Assembly: GCF_009363535.1 (NCBI RefSeq)
Contig: NZ_CP045369.1
Location: 310,001 to 374,000, forward strand
Source: Microbulbifer sp. THAF38
GTDB taxonomy: Bacteria > Pseudomonadota > Gammaproteobacteria > Pseudomonadales > Cellvibrionaceae
DNA: 64,000 nt
Direction of reading: 5' to 3'
Part shown: positions 26,072 through 34,133 of the stretch, piece after piece
Position numbering within the stretch: position 1 is the first letter of the stretch
Layout: every line of letters begins with the position of its first letter
Translations under genes and position numbers: made by a program
Notes under the pieces: generated by a model
The model's database searches: none
Told to the model about the DNA's origin: nothing
What the model saw: only the letters and a program-made list of their open reading frames with translations

Positions 26072-26242
26072 ATGCCAGCTCGCCGCCACAAACCCATGAC
26101 CAGAACGCGCAGTTCAGTGGCTGAATCTACACAAAGACAGGGTTTCGCTGGGCTGAGGCCCAGTGTGGCAAGGGTGGTCTCTGAGGAGGCGGTTGGGTTA
26201 ATTGCTCAACTTGCTCCCGAGTTGGAGAAGATACTGCCCTAG
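26072..26242 (+). CDS. Possible small ORF (56 codons)
   Basis: An ATG at 26072 is preceded by GGGAGG at 7-base spacing and reads 56 codons (MPARRHKPMTRTRSS...) to a stop at 26242. The N-terminal half is basic and the C-terminal part (EEAVGLIAQLAPELEKIL) is a plausible helix. Against it: only 30 bases separate it from the divergent hydrolase start, and no promoter is visible. It may be chance. Confidence 0.25.
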   Translation: MPARRHKPMTRTRSSVAESTQRQGFAGLRPSVARVVSEEAVGLIAQLAPELEKILP

Positions 26243-26256
26243 AGTAATTGGTTAAC

Positions 26257-26285
26257 TTGCAACCAATCCCGCAACTGCCTAGAAT
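26257..26285 (+). promoter_or_regulatory. Sigma-70 promoter of the rpsF operon
   Basis: TTGCAA (26257-26262), a 17-base spacer and TAGAAT (26280-26285). This would give a leader of about 88 bases before rpsF. Confidence 0.75.
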
Positions 26286-26332
26286 ACGCCGCCCGCAATG
26301 GGCTCGGTTTATCCGCACCCGTTGTACTCCTT

Positions 26333-26356
26333 GCCTTACCGGACTGTCCGGAAGGC
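26333..26356 (+). promoter_or_regulatory. Leader hairpin, candidate S6:S18 feedback element
   Basis: In the rpsF leader, GCCTT-a-CCGGA and TCCGGAAGGC form a 10-bp stem with one bulged A and loop CTG. The S6:S18 complex is known to repress its own operon through a hairpin in the rpsF leader of many bacteria. That this hairpin is the element is inferred from position only. Confidence 0.4.
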
Positions 26357-26379
26357 TGATTAACCCGTAAGGAGCTAAA

Positions 26380-26823
26380 ATGCGTCATTACGAAATTGTA
26401 TTCCTGGTTCACCCGGACCAGAGCGAGCAGGTACCTGGCATGGTGGAGCGTTACACCGCTGCCATCAAGGACACTGGCGGTGAAGTACACCGTCTGGAAG
26501 ACTGGGGCCGTCGCCGTCTGGCTTACCCGATCAACAAGATCCACAAAGCCCACTACATTCTGATGAATGTTGAGTGCACCGAAGAAGCTCTGGAAGAGCT
26601 GACCACCAACTTCCGTTACAACGATGCGGTTATCCGTAATCTGGTAATCCGTGAAGACGAGGCGATCACCGACGAGAGCCCGATCATGAAAGCGGAAAAA
26701 GAGAGCCGTGAGCGCAAGGCTGCCCGTGCAGAGCGCACCGAGCGTCGCGAGCGCGCTGAAGAAGAGCAATCTTCTTCTGACGACGCGGAAGTATCTTCCG
26801 ATAACGCTGAAAGCGAAGAATAA
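26380..26823 (+). CDS. rpsF: Small-subunit ribosomal protein bS6
   Basis: 147 residues. It opens [20 protein letters not shown], followed by the S6 signature [16 protein letters not shown] and the RNA-contact region AHYILMN. S6 binds 16S rRNA with S18 in the platform. A Glu/Ser-rich acidic tail (about residues 120-147) makes it longer than the 131-135 residues usual in E. coli; such tails can be glutamylated by RimK in some species. AAGGAG precedes the ATG. It heads the rpsF-rpsR-membrane gene-rplI unit, 12 bases before rpsR. Confidence 0.97.
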   Translation: MRHYEIVFLVHPDQSEQVPGMVERYTAAIKDTGGEVHRLEDWGRRRLAYPINKIHKAHYILMNVECTEEALEELTTNFRYNDAVIRNLVIREDEAITDESPIMKAEKESRERKAARAERTERRERAEEEQSSSDDAEVSSDNAESEE

Positions 26824-26835
26824 GGGGATTATCAG

Positions 26836-27066
26836 ATGGCACGTTTTTTCCGTCGTCGCAAGTTCTGCCGTTTCACCGCTGAAGGTGTTAAGCGTATCGA
26901 CTACAAAGATCTCGATACCCTGAAAGCCTACATCTCTGAGACTGGCAAGATTGTTCCAAGCCGTATCACCGGTACCAAAGCCAAGTATCAGCGTCAGCTG
27001 GCCTCCGCGGTCAAGCGCGCGCGCTACCTGGCCCTGCTGCCGTACACGGACAGCCACGAAGCCTAA
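26836..27066 (+). CDS. rpsR: Small-subunit ribosomal protein bS18
   Basis: 76 residues opening [20 protein letters not shown], with the conserved [26 protein letters not shown] and [14 protein letters not shown]. It forms a heterodimer with S6 on the 30S platform. A single Cys in the N-terminal basic part is seen, as in many zinc-independent gammaproteobacterial S18. It is translationally coupled to rpsF by a short gap. Confidence 0.97.
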   Translation: MARFFRRRKFCRFTAEGVKRIDYKDLDTLKAYISETGKIVPSRITGTKAKYQRQLASAVKRARYLALLPYTDSHEA

Positions 27067-27109
27067 GCCGCAGTTTGCTTAGACTCATTAATAGAGAAGC
27101 TATCTAACT

Positions 27110-27952
27110 ATGCGCGCCGTAGCTGAGTTTATTATGCGCGGGCGCGTGCGGGCGGTGATCCTCACCATGGTGGGGATACCGCTGATAAGCCCGGCAATCC
27201 TCGCTCTAGTGAGTTTGCGCCGCGGCAGCAGTGAAGGCCTGATGGTTTTGGCCTGGGCACTGTTGCCGATCGTTGTTATGGGCATGAGCGGCAATGTGCC
27301 ACCACTAGTGACTGGCATTTCCGCCGGCCACTTCGCTGCAGTATTCTGCGGCGCCATGGCACTGCGCAGTAGCCGCTCATGGGTCGCTGCACTGTTCACA
27401 GTAACGGCGGCCTCGGCGGTGGGCATATTGCTCACTTCCGCCTTCGGCGGCGGCTTGTTGCAGGGCTTTATGCAGGCGCTCGAAAGAGCGGCGGAGCAGC
27501 CCAATACGGTTCCGATGGAAGAGCTGAAGCAGGTGTTCTCAGGCGAATTGCAGATCACTGGATATCTGAGCCTGATATCGGCAATGAGTGCCACACTGGC
27601 TTTGGTTCTGGGGCGCTACTGGCAGGCGCTGCTGTACAACCCCGGCGGTTTCCGCCAGGAGTTTCACCAGTTGCGTATGCCGGTATGGCTGGCGGCACTG
27701 AGTATGCTGCTGTGGGTGGTGAGCCTGGTGACACCGGGTTACGCCTTCTGGGGCGCGGTGATCGCCTTCCCCATGGTGGTTGCAGGCATCGCCCTGATTC
27801 ACTGGCTGGTCGCCAGTCGCGGTTGGGGGATTGGTCCCCTAGTGGCGATGTACGTGATGCTGGTGATTGGTGGCCTACCCCTGGCTGGATTCCTGTGTGG
27901 TTTGGCTCTGGTAGATAGCTGGATAGATATTCGCGGGCGCTCCGCAAAGTAG
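27110..27952 (+). CDS. Polytopic membrane protein between rpsR and rplI
   Basis: 280 residues that are mostly hydrophobic, with about seven or eight predicted membrane segments (for example [88 protein letters not shown]). A gene of this kind occupies the same place in Pseudomonas (between rpsR and rplI) and is still uncharacterised. It lies 43 bases after rpsR and 37 before rplI, so it should be cotranscribed with ribosomal genes. Confidence 0.85.
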   Translation: MRAVAEFIMRGRVRAVILTMVGIPLISPAILALVSLRRGSSEGLMVLAWALLPIVVMGMSGNVPPLVTGISAGHFAAVFCGAMALRSSRSWVAALFTVTAASAVGILLTSAFGGGLLQGFMQALERAAEQPNTVPMEELKQVFSGELQITGYLSLISAMSATLALVLGRYWQALLYNPGGFRQEFHQLRMPVWLAALSMLLWVVSLVTPGYAFWGAVIAFPMVVAGIALIHWLVASRGWGIGPLVAMYVMLVIGGLPLAGFLCGLALVDSWIDIRGRSAK

Positions 27953-27989
27953 GCGCGCTTCGCACAATACAGAAATTGAGGAAACCGAG

Positions 27990-28436
27990 ATGGAAGTTAT
28001 TCTGCTCGATAAAGTAGGCAAACTGGGCAACGTGGGTGATCGCGTTGAAGTTAAAGCCGGTTTCGGCCGCAACTTCCTGTTGCCGACTGGTAAGGCAATT
28101 CCGGCTACCGCAGCCAACGTTGCTGAGTTCGAAGCCAAGCGCGCTGAACTGGAAGCCGCAGCAGCTGCCAAAATGGCAGAAGCTGAGAGCCGCGCTACCA
28201 AGCTGGCCGACCTGGTTGTAACCATCGCTGCCAACGCTGGTGACGAAGGCAAACTGTTCGGTTCTATCGGCACTCGCGATATCGCCGACGCAATCACCGC
28301 TGGTGGTGTTGAAGTCGCCAAGGCTGAAGTGAAGCTGCCGGAAGGCGCTCTGCGCGAAGTGGGCGAGTACGAAGTAGACGTACAGCTGCACTCCGACGTG
28401 ACTGCTGTAGTTAAAGTCGTTATCGAAGCCGAGTAA
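27990..28436 (+). CDS. rplI: Large-subunit ribosomal protein bL9
   Basis: 148 residues with the L9 N-terminal signature [32 protein letters not shown], a long central helix rich in Ala and Glu, and a C-terminal domain with [14 protein letters not shown] and [15 protein letters not shown]9 binds domain V of 23S rRNA at the base of the L1 stalk and reduces frame slippage. Length equals the family norm. A stem-loop with U-rich tail follows at 28488. Confidence 0.97.
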   Translation: MEVILLDKVGKLGNVGDRVEVKAGFGRNFLLPTGKAIPATAANVAEFEAKRAELEAAAAAKMAEAESRATKLADLVVTIAANAGDEGKLFGSIGTRDIADAITAGGVEVAKAEVKLPEGALREVGEYEVDVQLHSDVTAVVKVVIEAE

Positions 28437-28487
28437 GGTTTTGCCGACAAGCAGTTGGTGCCACAGGCGCCAGCCGCGCTACAATCG

Positions 28488-28524
28488 GGCGCTGTACCCT
28501 ACCGGGTCAGCGCCTGTTTTGTTT
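28488..28524 (+). terminator. Terminator or attenuator between rplI and dnaB
   Basis: GGCGCTGTACCC and GGGTCAGCGCC pair with one bulged T around a four-base loop (TACC), followed by CTGTTTTGTTT. It probably ends or attenuates the ribosomal transcript 21 bases before dnaB. Confidence 0.6.
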
Positions 28525-28544
28525 CTGGTATCCAGTAAAGCCCC

Positions 28545-29987
28545 ATGATCGACGAATACGCTACCCCCGAAGAAGATATCCACAGTGAGGAGAGCTCACC
28601 GCTGCCGCATTCGGTAGAGGCGGAGCAGTCTGTGCTGGGGGGCCTGATGCTGGACCCGGGCCGCATCGATGCGGTTGCCGAACAGCTGAGTGAAGAAGAC
28701 TTCTTTACCGCCAGCCACCGCAAGATCTTTGCGGTCATGCGCGAGCTGAGTGATGGCGAGCAGCCGCTGGATATCGTTACCCTCGCCGAAGGCCTCGCCA
28801 GTCGCGACCTCCTCGGTGAGGTGGGCGGCCCCGCCTATCTGGCAGAGCTGGCCGAGAATACCCCCTCCGCAGCGAATATCGTCGCCTATGCCAAGATCGT
28901 GCGCGAGCGCTCTATGCTGCGTCAGCTGATCGCCGCCGCCGGCGAGATCAGCCGCACCAGTTTTAATCCCGGTGGCCTGGCCTCTGCAGATCTGTTGCAA
29001 ATGGCCGAGCGCCGTGTGGCAGAGATTGCCGAGGGGCGCGCCAAAGAGGGCGGTTTCGTCGGCGTGGATACCCTGCTGAAGAAAACCGTCGAGCGCATCG
29101 ATGAACTGTTCAAAACTGAAGGCGATATCACCGGTATCAGTACCGGACTCACCGAACTGGACCAGCGCACTTCCGGCTGGCAACCGGGCGAGCTGGTAAT
29201 CCTCGCCGCGCGTCCTTCCATGGGCAAAACCGCGCTGGCACTGAATTTTATTGAGAGCGCCATGCTCAGCCAGGAGCGCCCGACCCTGGTCTTCAGCATG
29301 GAGATGCCATCTGACAGCCTGGTAATGCGGATGCTTTCTTCTATCGGCCGCATCGACCAGGGCCGTATCCGCAACGGCAAGCTGCAGGAAGAAGATTGGC
29401 CCAAGCTCTCCAGCGCCGTGCAGAAAATGAAGGGCAAGGCTCTGTACATCGATGACACCCCGGCGCTCAGCCCCAGTGAAGTGCGCGCGCGTACCAAGCG
29501 CACGGTGCGGGATCATATCAACAAGCTGATGCGGGAGAATCCGCGTTTGAGCCGCGAGGATGCCGAGGCCAAGAGCCTACCGGCGATGATTATGGTGGAC
29601 TACCTGCAGCTGATGCAGGTGAAGGGCTCTACCGAGGGCCGCACCCAGGAAATCTCCGAGATTTCGCGCTCTCTCAAGGCGCTGGCGAAAGAGTACGACT
29701 GCCCGGTAGTCGCCCTGTCGCAGCTTAACCGCGGTGTAGAGCAGCGCCCCAATAAGCGGCCGATGAACTCGGATCTGCGGGAATCCGGGGCGATTGAGCA
29801 GGATGCGGATGTGATTCTGTTTATCTACCGCGATGAGTACTACAACGAGGACAGCCCGGATAAGGGCTTGGCCGAGTTGATTATCGGCAAGCAGCGTAAC
29901 GGTGAGATTGCTACCTGCCGCGCGGCATTTATCGGTAAATATACGCGCTTCGATAACCTGGCACCGGAATACTATCAGGGCGAGTAG
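28545..29987 (+). CDS. dnaB: Replicative DNA helicase DnaB
   Basis: 480-residue hexameric 5'-3' helicase of the replisome. The N-terminal collar domain starts at PHSVEAEQSVLGGLMLD. The RecA-like C-terminal domain has Walker A ARPSMGKTAL, Walker B-like MIMVDYLQLM, and the DnaB signatures EISRSLKALAKE, VVALSQLNRGVEQR and NSDLRESGAIEQDAD. Compared with E. coli there is an extra stretch of about 19 residues before Walker B (HINKLMRENPRLSREDAEAK). ATG at 28545 has only a weak Shine-Dalgarno sequence. It follows the S6 operon in the common gammaproteobacterial order. Confidence 0.97.
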   Translation: MIDEYATPEEDIHSEESSPLPHSVEAEQSVLGGLMLDPGRIDAVAEQLSEEDFFTASHRKIFAVMRELSDGEQPLDIVTLAEGLASRDLLGEVGGPAYLAELAENTPSAANIVAYAKIVRERSMLRQLIAAAGEISRTSFNPGGLASADLLQMAERRVAEIAEGRAKEGGFVGVDTLLKKTVERIDELFKTEGDITGISTGLTELDQRTSGWQPGELVILAARPSMGKTALALNFIESAMLSQERPTLVFSMEMPSDSLVMRMLSSIGRIDQGRIRNGKLQEEDWPKLSSAVQKMKGKALYIDDTPALSPSEVRARTKRTVRDHINKLMRENPRLSREDAEAKSLPAMIMVDYLQLMQVKGSTEGRTQEISEISRSLKALAKEYDCPVVALSQLNRGVEQRPNKRPMNSDLRESGAIEQDADVILFIYRDEYYNEDSPDKGLAELIIGKQRNGEIATCRAAFIGKYTRFDNLAPEYYQGE

Positions 29988-30057
29988 GCTTCCCCGCCTC
30001 TGCACCTAAAACCTGTGCCGGCAAGCGTGGCTCACCGAACTCAAGGAGAGTGATACC

Positions 30058-31149
30058 TTGCTGACAGAGCAACAGATCCGCGCACTGGTGCTGGAGCGCC
30101 AGTTTATCCACAGCCCCTGGAGTGAGGGGCTCTCCGCCTTAATAGCGCATCTCGGCGCTCTGCAACTGGATGCCATTCAGCGCATTACCCGCGCGCACCA
30201 CCATCAGCTGTACAACCGCTTGCCCCGCTACCGCGAGTCACACTTGGCAGAAGCGGAACAACGCCGCGAAGTTTTCGAATACTGGTCCCACGCCGCCGCT
30301 TACCTGTCGATGGAGCACTATCCCTATGCTCGGGTGCGTATGGATCGTATCCGTGCCGGGCAGCGCCACTGGTTTGAGAAAAATGCCAAGCTGTGCCGCT
30401 ATGTGTTGGACCGGGTACGCGCCGAGGGGCCCTTGAAAGCCAGTGACTTTGTGCGCACCAAAAGCGGCTGGTGGGAGTGGTCTGAGGAAAAGAAAGCGCT
30501 GGAGCAGTTATTTCACGAGGGTGAGCTGATGGTCAGCCACCGCGAGGGTTTTCAAAAAGTCTTCGATCTCCCGGAGCGGGTATTGCCGGCAAATACCTCG
30601 ACCAGCGCCGCTACCGAAATGGTGTATGGCCGACACCTGGTGCGCACTTTTCTCGGCTGTCAGGGCATTGGCCGCCCTGAGGAAATCGCCTATCTGCGCC
30701 GAGAAGACAAGCCCCTGATTCAACGGGCCATCGAAAATATGCTTGCCACTGGTGAGCTGACCCCTCATGGCAAGGAGTTGATGCTCACAGAGCAGCTGGA
30801 GCAGAGTCCGGCACGGCCAGGGCGCAAGGTGCGGCTGTTATCGCCTTTTGATCCGCTCATATTGCAGCGCAAGCGTCTGCGCCGCCTGTTTGGGTTCGAT
30901 TACCAGCTGGAGTGCTATGTCCCTGCAGCCAAGCGCCGCTATGGCTACTTTTGTCTGCCGATTTTATGCGGTGATCGTTTTGCGGGGTTGGTGGACCTGA
31001 AGGCGGATCGGGAATCGGGAGTTCTGCGAATCGAGGCCCTGCACTGGCAGGAAAAGCCCGGTGTCTCGCTGGAGGCGAGCTTTCACCGGGCCTTGGGTCA
31101 GTTCGCCCGCTTTCACGGGCTGGAAAGCGCGGCGGCGCTTACAGCTTGA
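30058..31149 (+). CDS. YcaQ-family crosslink-repair DNA glycosylase/winged-helix protein
   Basis: 363 residues of the HTH_42/YcaQ family, whose characterised members (E. coli YcaQ, Streptomyces AlkZ) unhook interstrand DNA crosslinks. The catalytic Gln-X-Asp motif is present as QLD (about residues 36-38, in LGALQLDAI). Other family blocks are seen: YWSHAAAYLSMEHYP, a winged-helix part near EKKALEQLFHEGELMVSHREG, and LLSPFDPLILQRKRL near the C-terminus. TTG start at 30058 follows AAGGAGAG. Its last 11 bases overlap the convergent gene at 31139. Confidence 0.88.
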   Translation: MLTEQQIRALVLERQFIHSPWSEGLSALIAHLGALQLDAIQRITRAHHHQLYNRLPRYRESHLAEAEQRREVFEYWSHAAAYLSMEHYPYARVRMDRIRAGQRHWFEKNAKLCRYVLDRVRAEGPLKASDFVRTKSGWWEWSEEKKALEQLFHEGELMVSHREGFQKVFDLPERVLPANTSTSAATEMVYGRHLVRTFLGCQGIGRPEEIAYLRREDKPLIQRAIENMLATGELTPHGKELMLTEQLEQSPARPGRKVRLLSPFDPLILQRKRLRRLFGFDYQLECYVPAAKRRYGYFCLPILCGDRFAGLVDLKADRESGVLRIEALHWQEKPGVSLEASFHRALGQFARFHGLESAAALTA

Positions 31150-31819
31150 CCACCACATAGACTTCCTGGCCATCGCGCTGGGTCGGCATAAAGTAGTTAC
31201 CGCCATAGCGGTAGTATTGAATGCCATTGATCACTTCAGCCGCGTAGCCTTTGGGCAGCGTCTCCACCACCTGACCGGGCTGGAAACCTTCTGGGCCTGG
31301 ATCTGGTGTCGCGGGGACCGTCGCCGGCGCAGGAGTTGCAGCGACAGGTGCTGGAACTGTAACCACTGGTGCGGGGGCAGGGACGACCGCCACCGGTGCG
31401 GGAGGTGCGACTACCACATAAGTACGGGTGGCTGGCACCCACTGGTAATAGGCATCGGCGTACTGGTAGTAGGTCACGCCACCCACTTGTACCGGCACGG
31501 CTCTGCTTGGCAGTGTTACTACTGAAGCGCCCAGTGGCGCACTAACCACTACATAACCCCTTGGGCCATGACGGTAGAAGTGTCCGCCGTGGTAGTAATA
31601 GGGGCGCCCACCGACGGCAACCCGCACATGATTGGTGGGTAGTACCGGGGCGACAAAGCCAATGGATATGCGGGTGCCGCCATGGTAGTGACCGTGGCGA
31701 TGATGATGGCGGTGCTCTCCCCAGCGATCGTAGCCACGGGCGTCCGCAGATGGACTAAAGGCAAAAGCCGCCAGTGCAATAAAGGCACTGGCGCCAAGAA
31801 CTAGATTCAGCTTATTCAC
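31139..31819 (-). CDS. Secreted DUF6515-like protein, first paralogue
   Basis: 226 residues from a GTG at 31819 (GGAGAG 5 bases before it; an earlier in-frame GTG at 31846 is less well placed). A signal peptide (NKLNLVLGASAFIALAAFAF..ADARG) is followed by a His/Tyr/Gly-rich stretch (HRHHHRHGHYHGG), two YYxYxxxYY-like blocks (YYYHGGHFYRHGPRGYVVV, YYQYADAYYQWV), a Pro/Ala/Val linker and a third block, IQYYRYGGNYFMP. The repeated Gly-Val-x-Tyr-Tyr modules resemble DUF6515. Function is unknown. The His-rich part could bind metal. Its paralogue is at 37557. Confidence 0.8.
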   Translation of the reverse strand: MNKLNLVLGASAFIALAAFAFSPSADARGYDRWGEHRHHHRHGHYHGGTRISIGFVAPVLPTNHVRVAVGGRPYYYHGGHFYRHGPRGYVVVSAPLGASVVTLPSRAVPVQVGGVTYYQYADAYYQWVPATRTYVVVAPPAPVAVVPAPAPVVTVPAPVAATPAPATVPATPDPGPEGFQPGQVVETLPKGYAAEVINGIQYYRYGGNYFMPTQRDGQEVYVVVKL

Positions 31820-31929
31820 AGTCTCTCCAGCGAAGTGATTACTCACATCGACATACTAACCCTTAATCTGACAGCAATGACAGGTTAATTGGTTAAGAAT
31901 TGTCAAAGCGCTGAAGAGTGAAATCTCGC

Positions 31930-32802
31930 TCAGCGGTTGCGCTGGATAATGCCCATCAGCTTGTACATCAGCTGGGCCGCGGCGAAATCATAGGCGTGGA
32001 AGCCTTCGATGGGCGCGAATTCCAACACGTCGAAGCCGATAATCTGGCGTTGGCGCGCCACGGATTCAAACAGGTTGAGGGTTTGGTACCAGCCCAGACC
32101 GCCGGGTACCGGAGTGCCGGTAGAGGGGAACACAGAAGGGTCCATGCCATCCACATCCAGGGTGAAGAAGACCTTCTTGGGGAAGTTTTCCGGCAGCTGG
32201 AATTCCTGCACGTTGTTGGGTACCAGCTGGTGGGCGTCCAGATAGCCGACGTTGTAATCCTTGCGCGCCTGCATCTCTTCCTCACAGTAGGCGCGAATAC
32301 CCAGCTGGAACAGGGGCACACCGGCCTCTACCACCAGGCGCATGACGCTGGCGTGGCTGTGCTTGTGACCTTCATAGCGATCACGCAGGTCCGCATGGGC
32401 GTCGATCTGCACCACACCGAAGTCGGTTTCACCGGCATCCAGCAGGCCTTTGATAATGCCCCAGGTTACCGAGTGCTCGCCGCCGATGCCCACGGGCATC
32501 TTACCCAGTGCCAGCACCTCTTTGGTGGCTGCGGCGATATTGTCCATTACCTGTTCCGCGGCGCCACCCATTTCAACCGGCGGGCGGGTGTAGATACCCA
32601 GCTCGCAGGGCGAGGAGAAGTTGTCGAACGTCTCTAGCTGCCAGGAGGCCTCTAAAATGGAGGCCGGGCCCTTGCCGGTGCCACCGCCGTAGGAGACGGT
32701 CTCCTCGTAGGGAATGGGGATAATGTGGAAAAAGGCATTTTCGGGCTTGGGTTGCTCGATTTCCGAGCCCAGGAAGATGGGGTAGTCGTTTTCTGGCTGC
32801 AT
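31930..32802 (-). CDS. speB: Agmatinase
   Basis: 290 residues in the ureohydrolase fold; hydrolyses agmatine to putrescine and urea with two Mn ions. Metal-binding motifs are present: GGEHS, DAHADL and FTLDVDGMDPS. The start at 32802 is preferred because AGAGG lies 8 bases upstream; an ATG two codons earlier has only a 2-base gap. It is the last gene of the four-gene minus-strand polyamine unit, 66 bases after the carboxyspermidine decarboxylase gene. Arginase or guanidinobutyrase would share the motifs; the adjacent speA favours agmatine. Confidence 0.92.
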   Translation of the reverse strand: MQPENDYPIFLGSEIEQPKPENAFFHIIPIPYEETVSYGGGTGKGPASILEASWQLETFDNFSSPCELGIYTRPPVEMGGAAEQVMDNIAAATKEVLALGKMPVGIGGEHSVTWGIIKGLLDAGETDFGVVQIDAHADLRDRYEGHKHSHASVMRLVVEAGVPLFQLGIRAYCEEEMQARKDYNVGYLDAHQLVPNNVQEFQLPENFPKKVFFTLDVDGMDPSVFPSTGTPVPGGLGWYQTLNLFESVARQRQIIGFDVLEFAPIEGFHAYDFAAAQLMYKLMGIIQRNR

Positions 32803-32868
32803 CTGCATATCCTCTGATGGCAGGCTTTGGTACTGCCTGCCGATCACTATCTTGATTGGGGGGTACGC

Positions 32869-34062
32869 TCAGGAGAGGCGTCCCTTGAAGTCCTCGTAAC
32901 CGAAGCTTTTGATCATCTTCAGGTCGTCGGTCTCCGAATTCCACAGGGCGATGGATGGCAGGGGAATACCGTTGAAGGTATTGGTTTTCACCATGGTGTA
33001 GTAGGCCATCTCCTCGAACACCAGGCGTTCTCCCACCCTGAGAGGGTTGTGGAAGCTGTACTCGCCGATGCTGTCGCCGGCCAGGCAGCTCTGCCCGCCC
33101 AGGCGGTAGGTGTGGGGCAGCTCTCCGGGGCGCGCGGCGCCGGTGATTTCCGGACGGTAGGGCATCTCCAGAACATCCGGCATATGGCAGGTGGCGGAGG
33201 CGTCGAGAATGGCCTGGTTCTGGCCGTTCCAGGCGGTATCCACCACTTCTGTCACCAGAATGCCAGCGAACAGGGAAATGGCCTCACCGGGTTCCAGGTA
33301 GACTTGCACATCGTATTTTTCGGAGAAGTTGCGCACGGCGGCAATCAGCTCATCCACCTGGTAATCGCGCCGGGTAATGTGGTGGCCGCCGCCGAAATTG
33401 ATCCACTCCATTTGTGGGATCAGGTCGCCAAATTTCTCCTCCACGGCGACGATAGTGCGCTCCAGAGGTTTGAAGTCCTGTTCACACAGGGTGTGAAAGT
33501 GCAGACCGCTGATGCCCTCCAGAGACTCGTTCTCAAATAGTGAACGCACTATGCCCAGGCGCGAGCAGGGCGCGCAGGGATCGTAGAGATCGGTGTGGCC
33601 TTCGGAATGCTCTGGGTTAATACGCAGGCCAAAGCGCAGTTCGGGGCGCTGCTTCTGCATATCCAGGCACAGTTCTCGATAGCGCTTCCACTGGGAAAAG
33701 GAGTTGAAGATCACGTGGTGAGCGAACTGCAGTATTTCGCGCAGTTCTTCGTCTTTATAGCCGGCGCTGAATACGTGTACTTCCTTGCCCTGATCGCGGC
33801 CGCCGTATTCCTCAAAACCGAGCTTGGCCTCAAACAGGCCACTGGCACAGGTACCGGATAGGTACTCAGCGACGATAGGCCCGGTGCTGAACATGGAAAA
33901 GGCTTTAAGCGCCGCCAATACTTTGGCGCCACTGCGCTTCTGTACGTCGGCGAGGAGTGCCAGGTTGTCGCGCAAGGCGATTTCATCGACCACGAAACAG
34001 GGAGAGGGTACGCGGTAGGGGTCAAAGTGTCCGAAGTAGTCTACGCGGGGAGTGAGATCCAT
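32869..34062 (-). CDS. nspC: Carboxynorspermidine/carboxyspermidine decarboxylase
   Basis: 397-residue PLP-dependent decarboxylase of the alanine-racemase-like fold III. The PLP lysine lies in AALKAFSMF (about K53). HTLCEQDF carries the catalytic-site Cys region, and NFGGGHHITR and YLEPGEAI are typical of the family. It decarboxylates carboxyspermidine to spermidine (or carboxynorspermidine to norspermidine). ATG at 34062 fits the family start, though the Shine-Dalgarno sequence is weak; an in-frame ATG at 34107 would add 15 residues. The inverted repeat CGGGATGGG/CCCATCCCG lies just upstream, between this gene and the dehydrogenase. Confidence 0.93.
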   Translation of the reverse strand: MDLTPRVDYFGHFDPYRVPSPCFVVDEIALRDNLALLADVQKRSGAKVLAALKAFSMFSTGPIVAEYLSGTCASGLFEAKLGFEEYGGRDQGKEVHVFSAGYKDEELREILQFAHHVIFNSFSQWKRYRELCLDMQKQRPELRFGLRINPEHSEGHTDLYDPCAPCSRLGIVRSLFENESLEGISGLHFHTLCEQDFKPLERTIVAVEEKFGDLIPQMEWINFGGGHHITRRDYQVDELIAAVRNFSEKYDVQVYLEPGEAISLFAGILVTEVVDTAWNGQNQAILDASATCHMPDVLEMPYRPEITGAARPGELPHTYRLGGQSCLAGDSIGEYSFHNPLRVGERLVFEEMAYYTMVKTNTFNGIPLPSIALWNSETDDLKMIKSFGYEDFKGRLS

Positions 34063-34133
34063 GGGGAGCTTATTATCCTGCTGCGCGGGATGGGCGCCGG
34101 GGCCCATCCCGAGGGGTGTGGAAAAGTGCGGAA

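Noticed and set aside
31909..31935. CGCTGA/TCAGCG stem as speB terminator
   Set aside because: The stem is short and interrupted, overlaps the speB stop codon and has a poor T tract.
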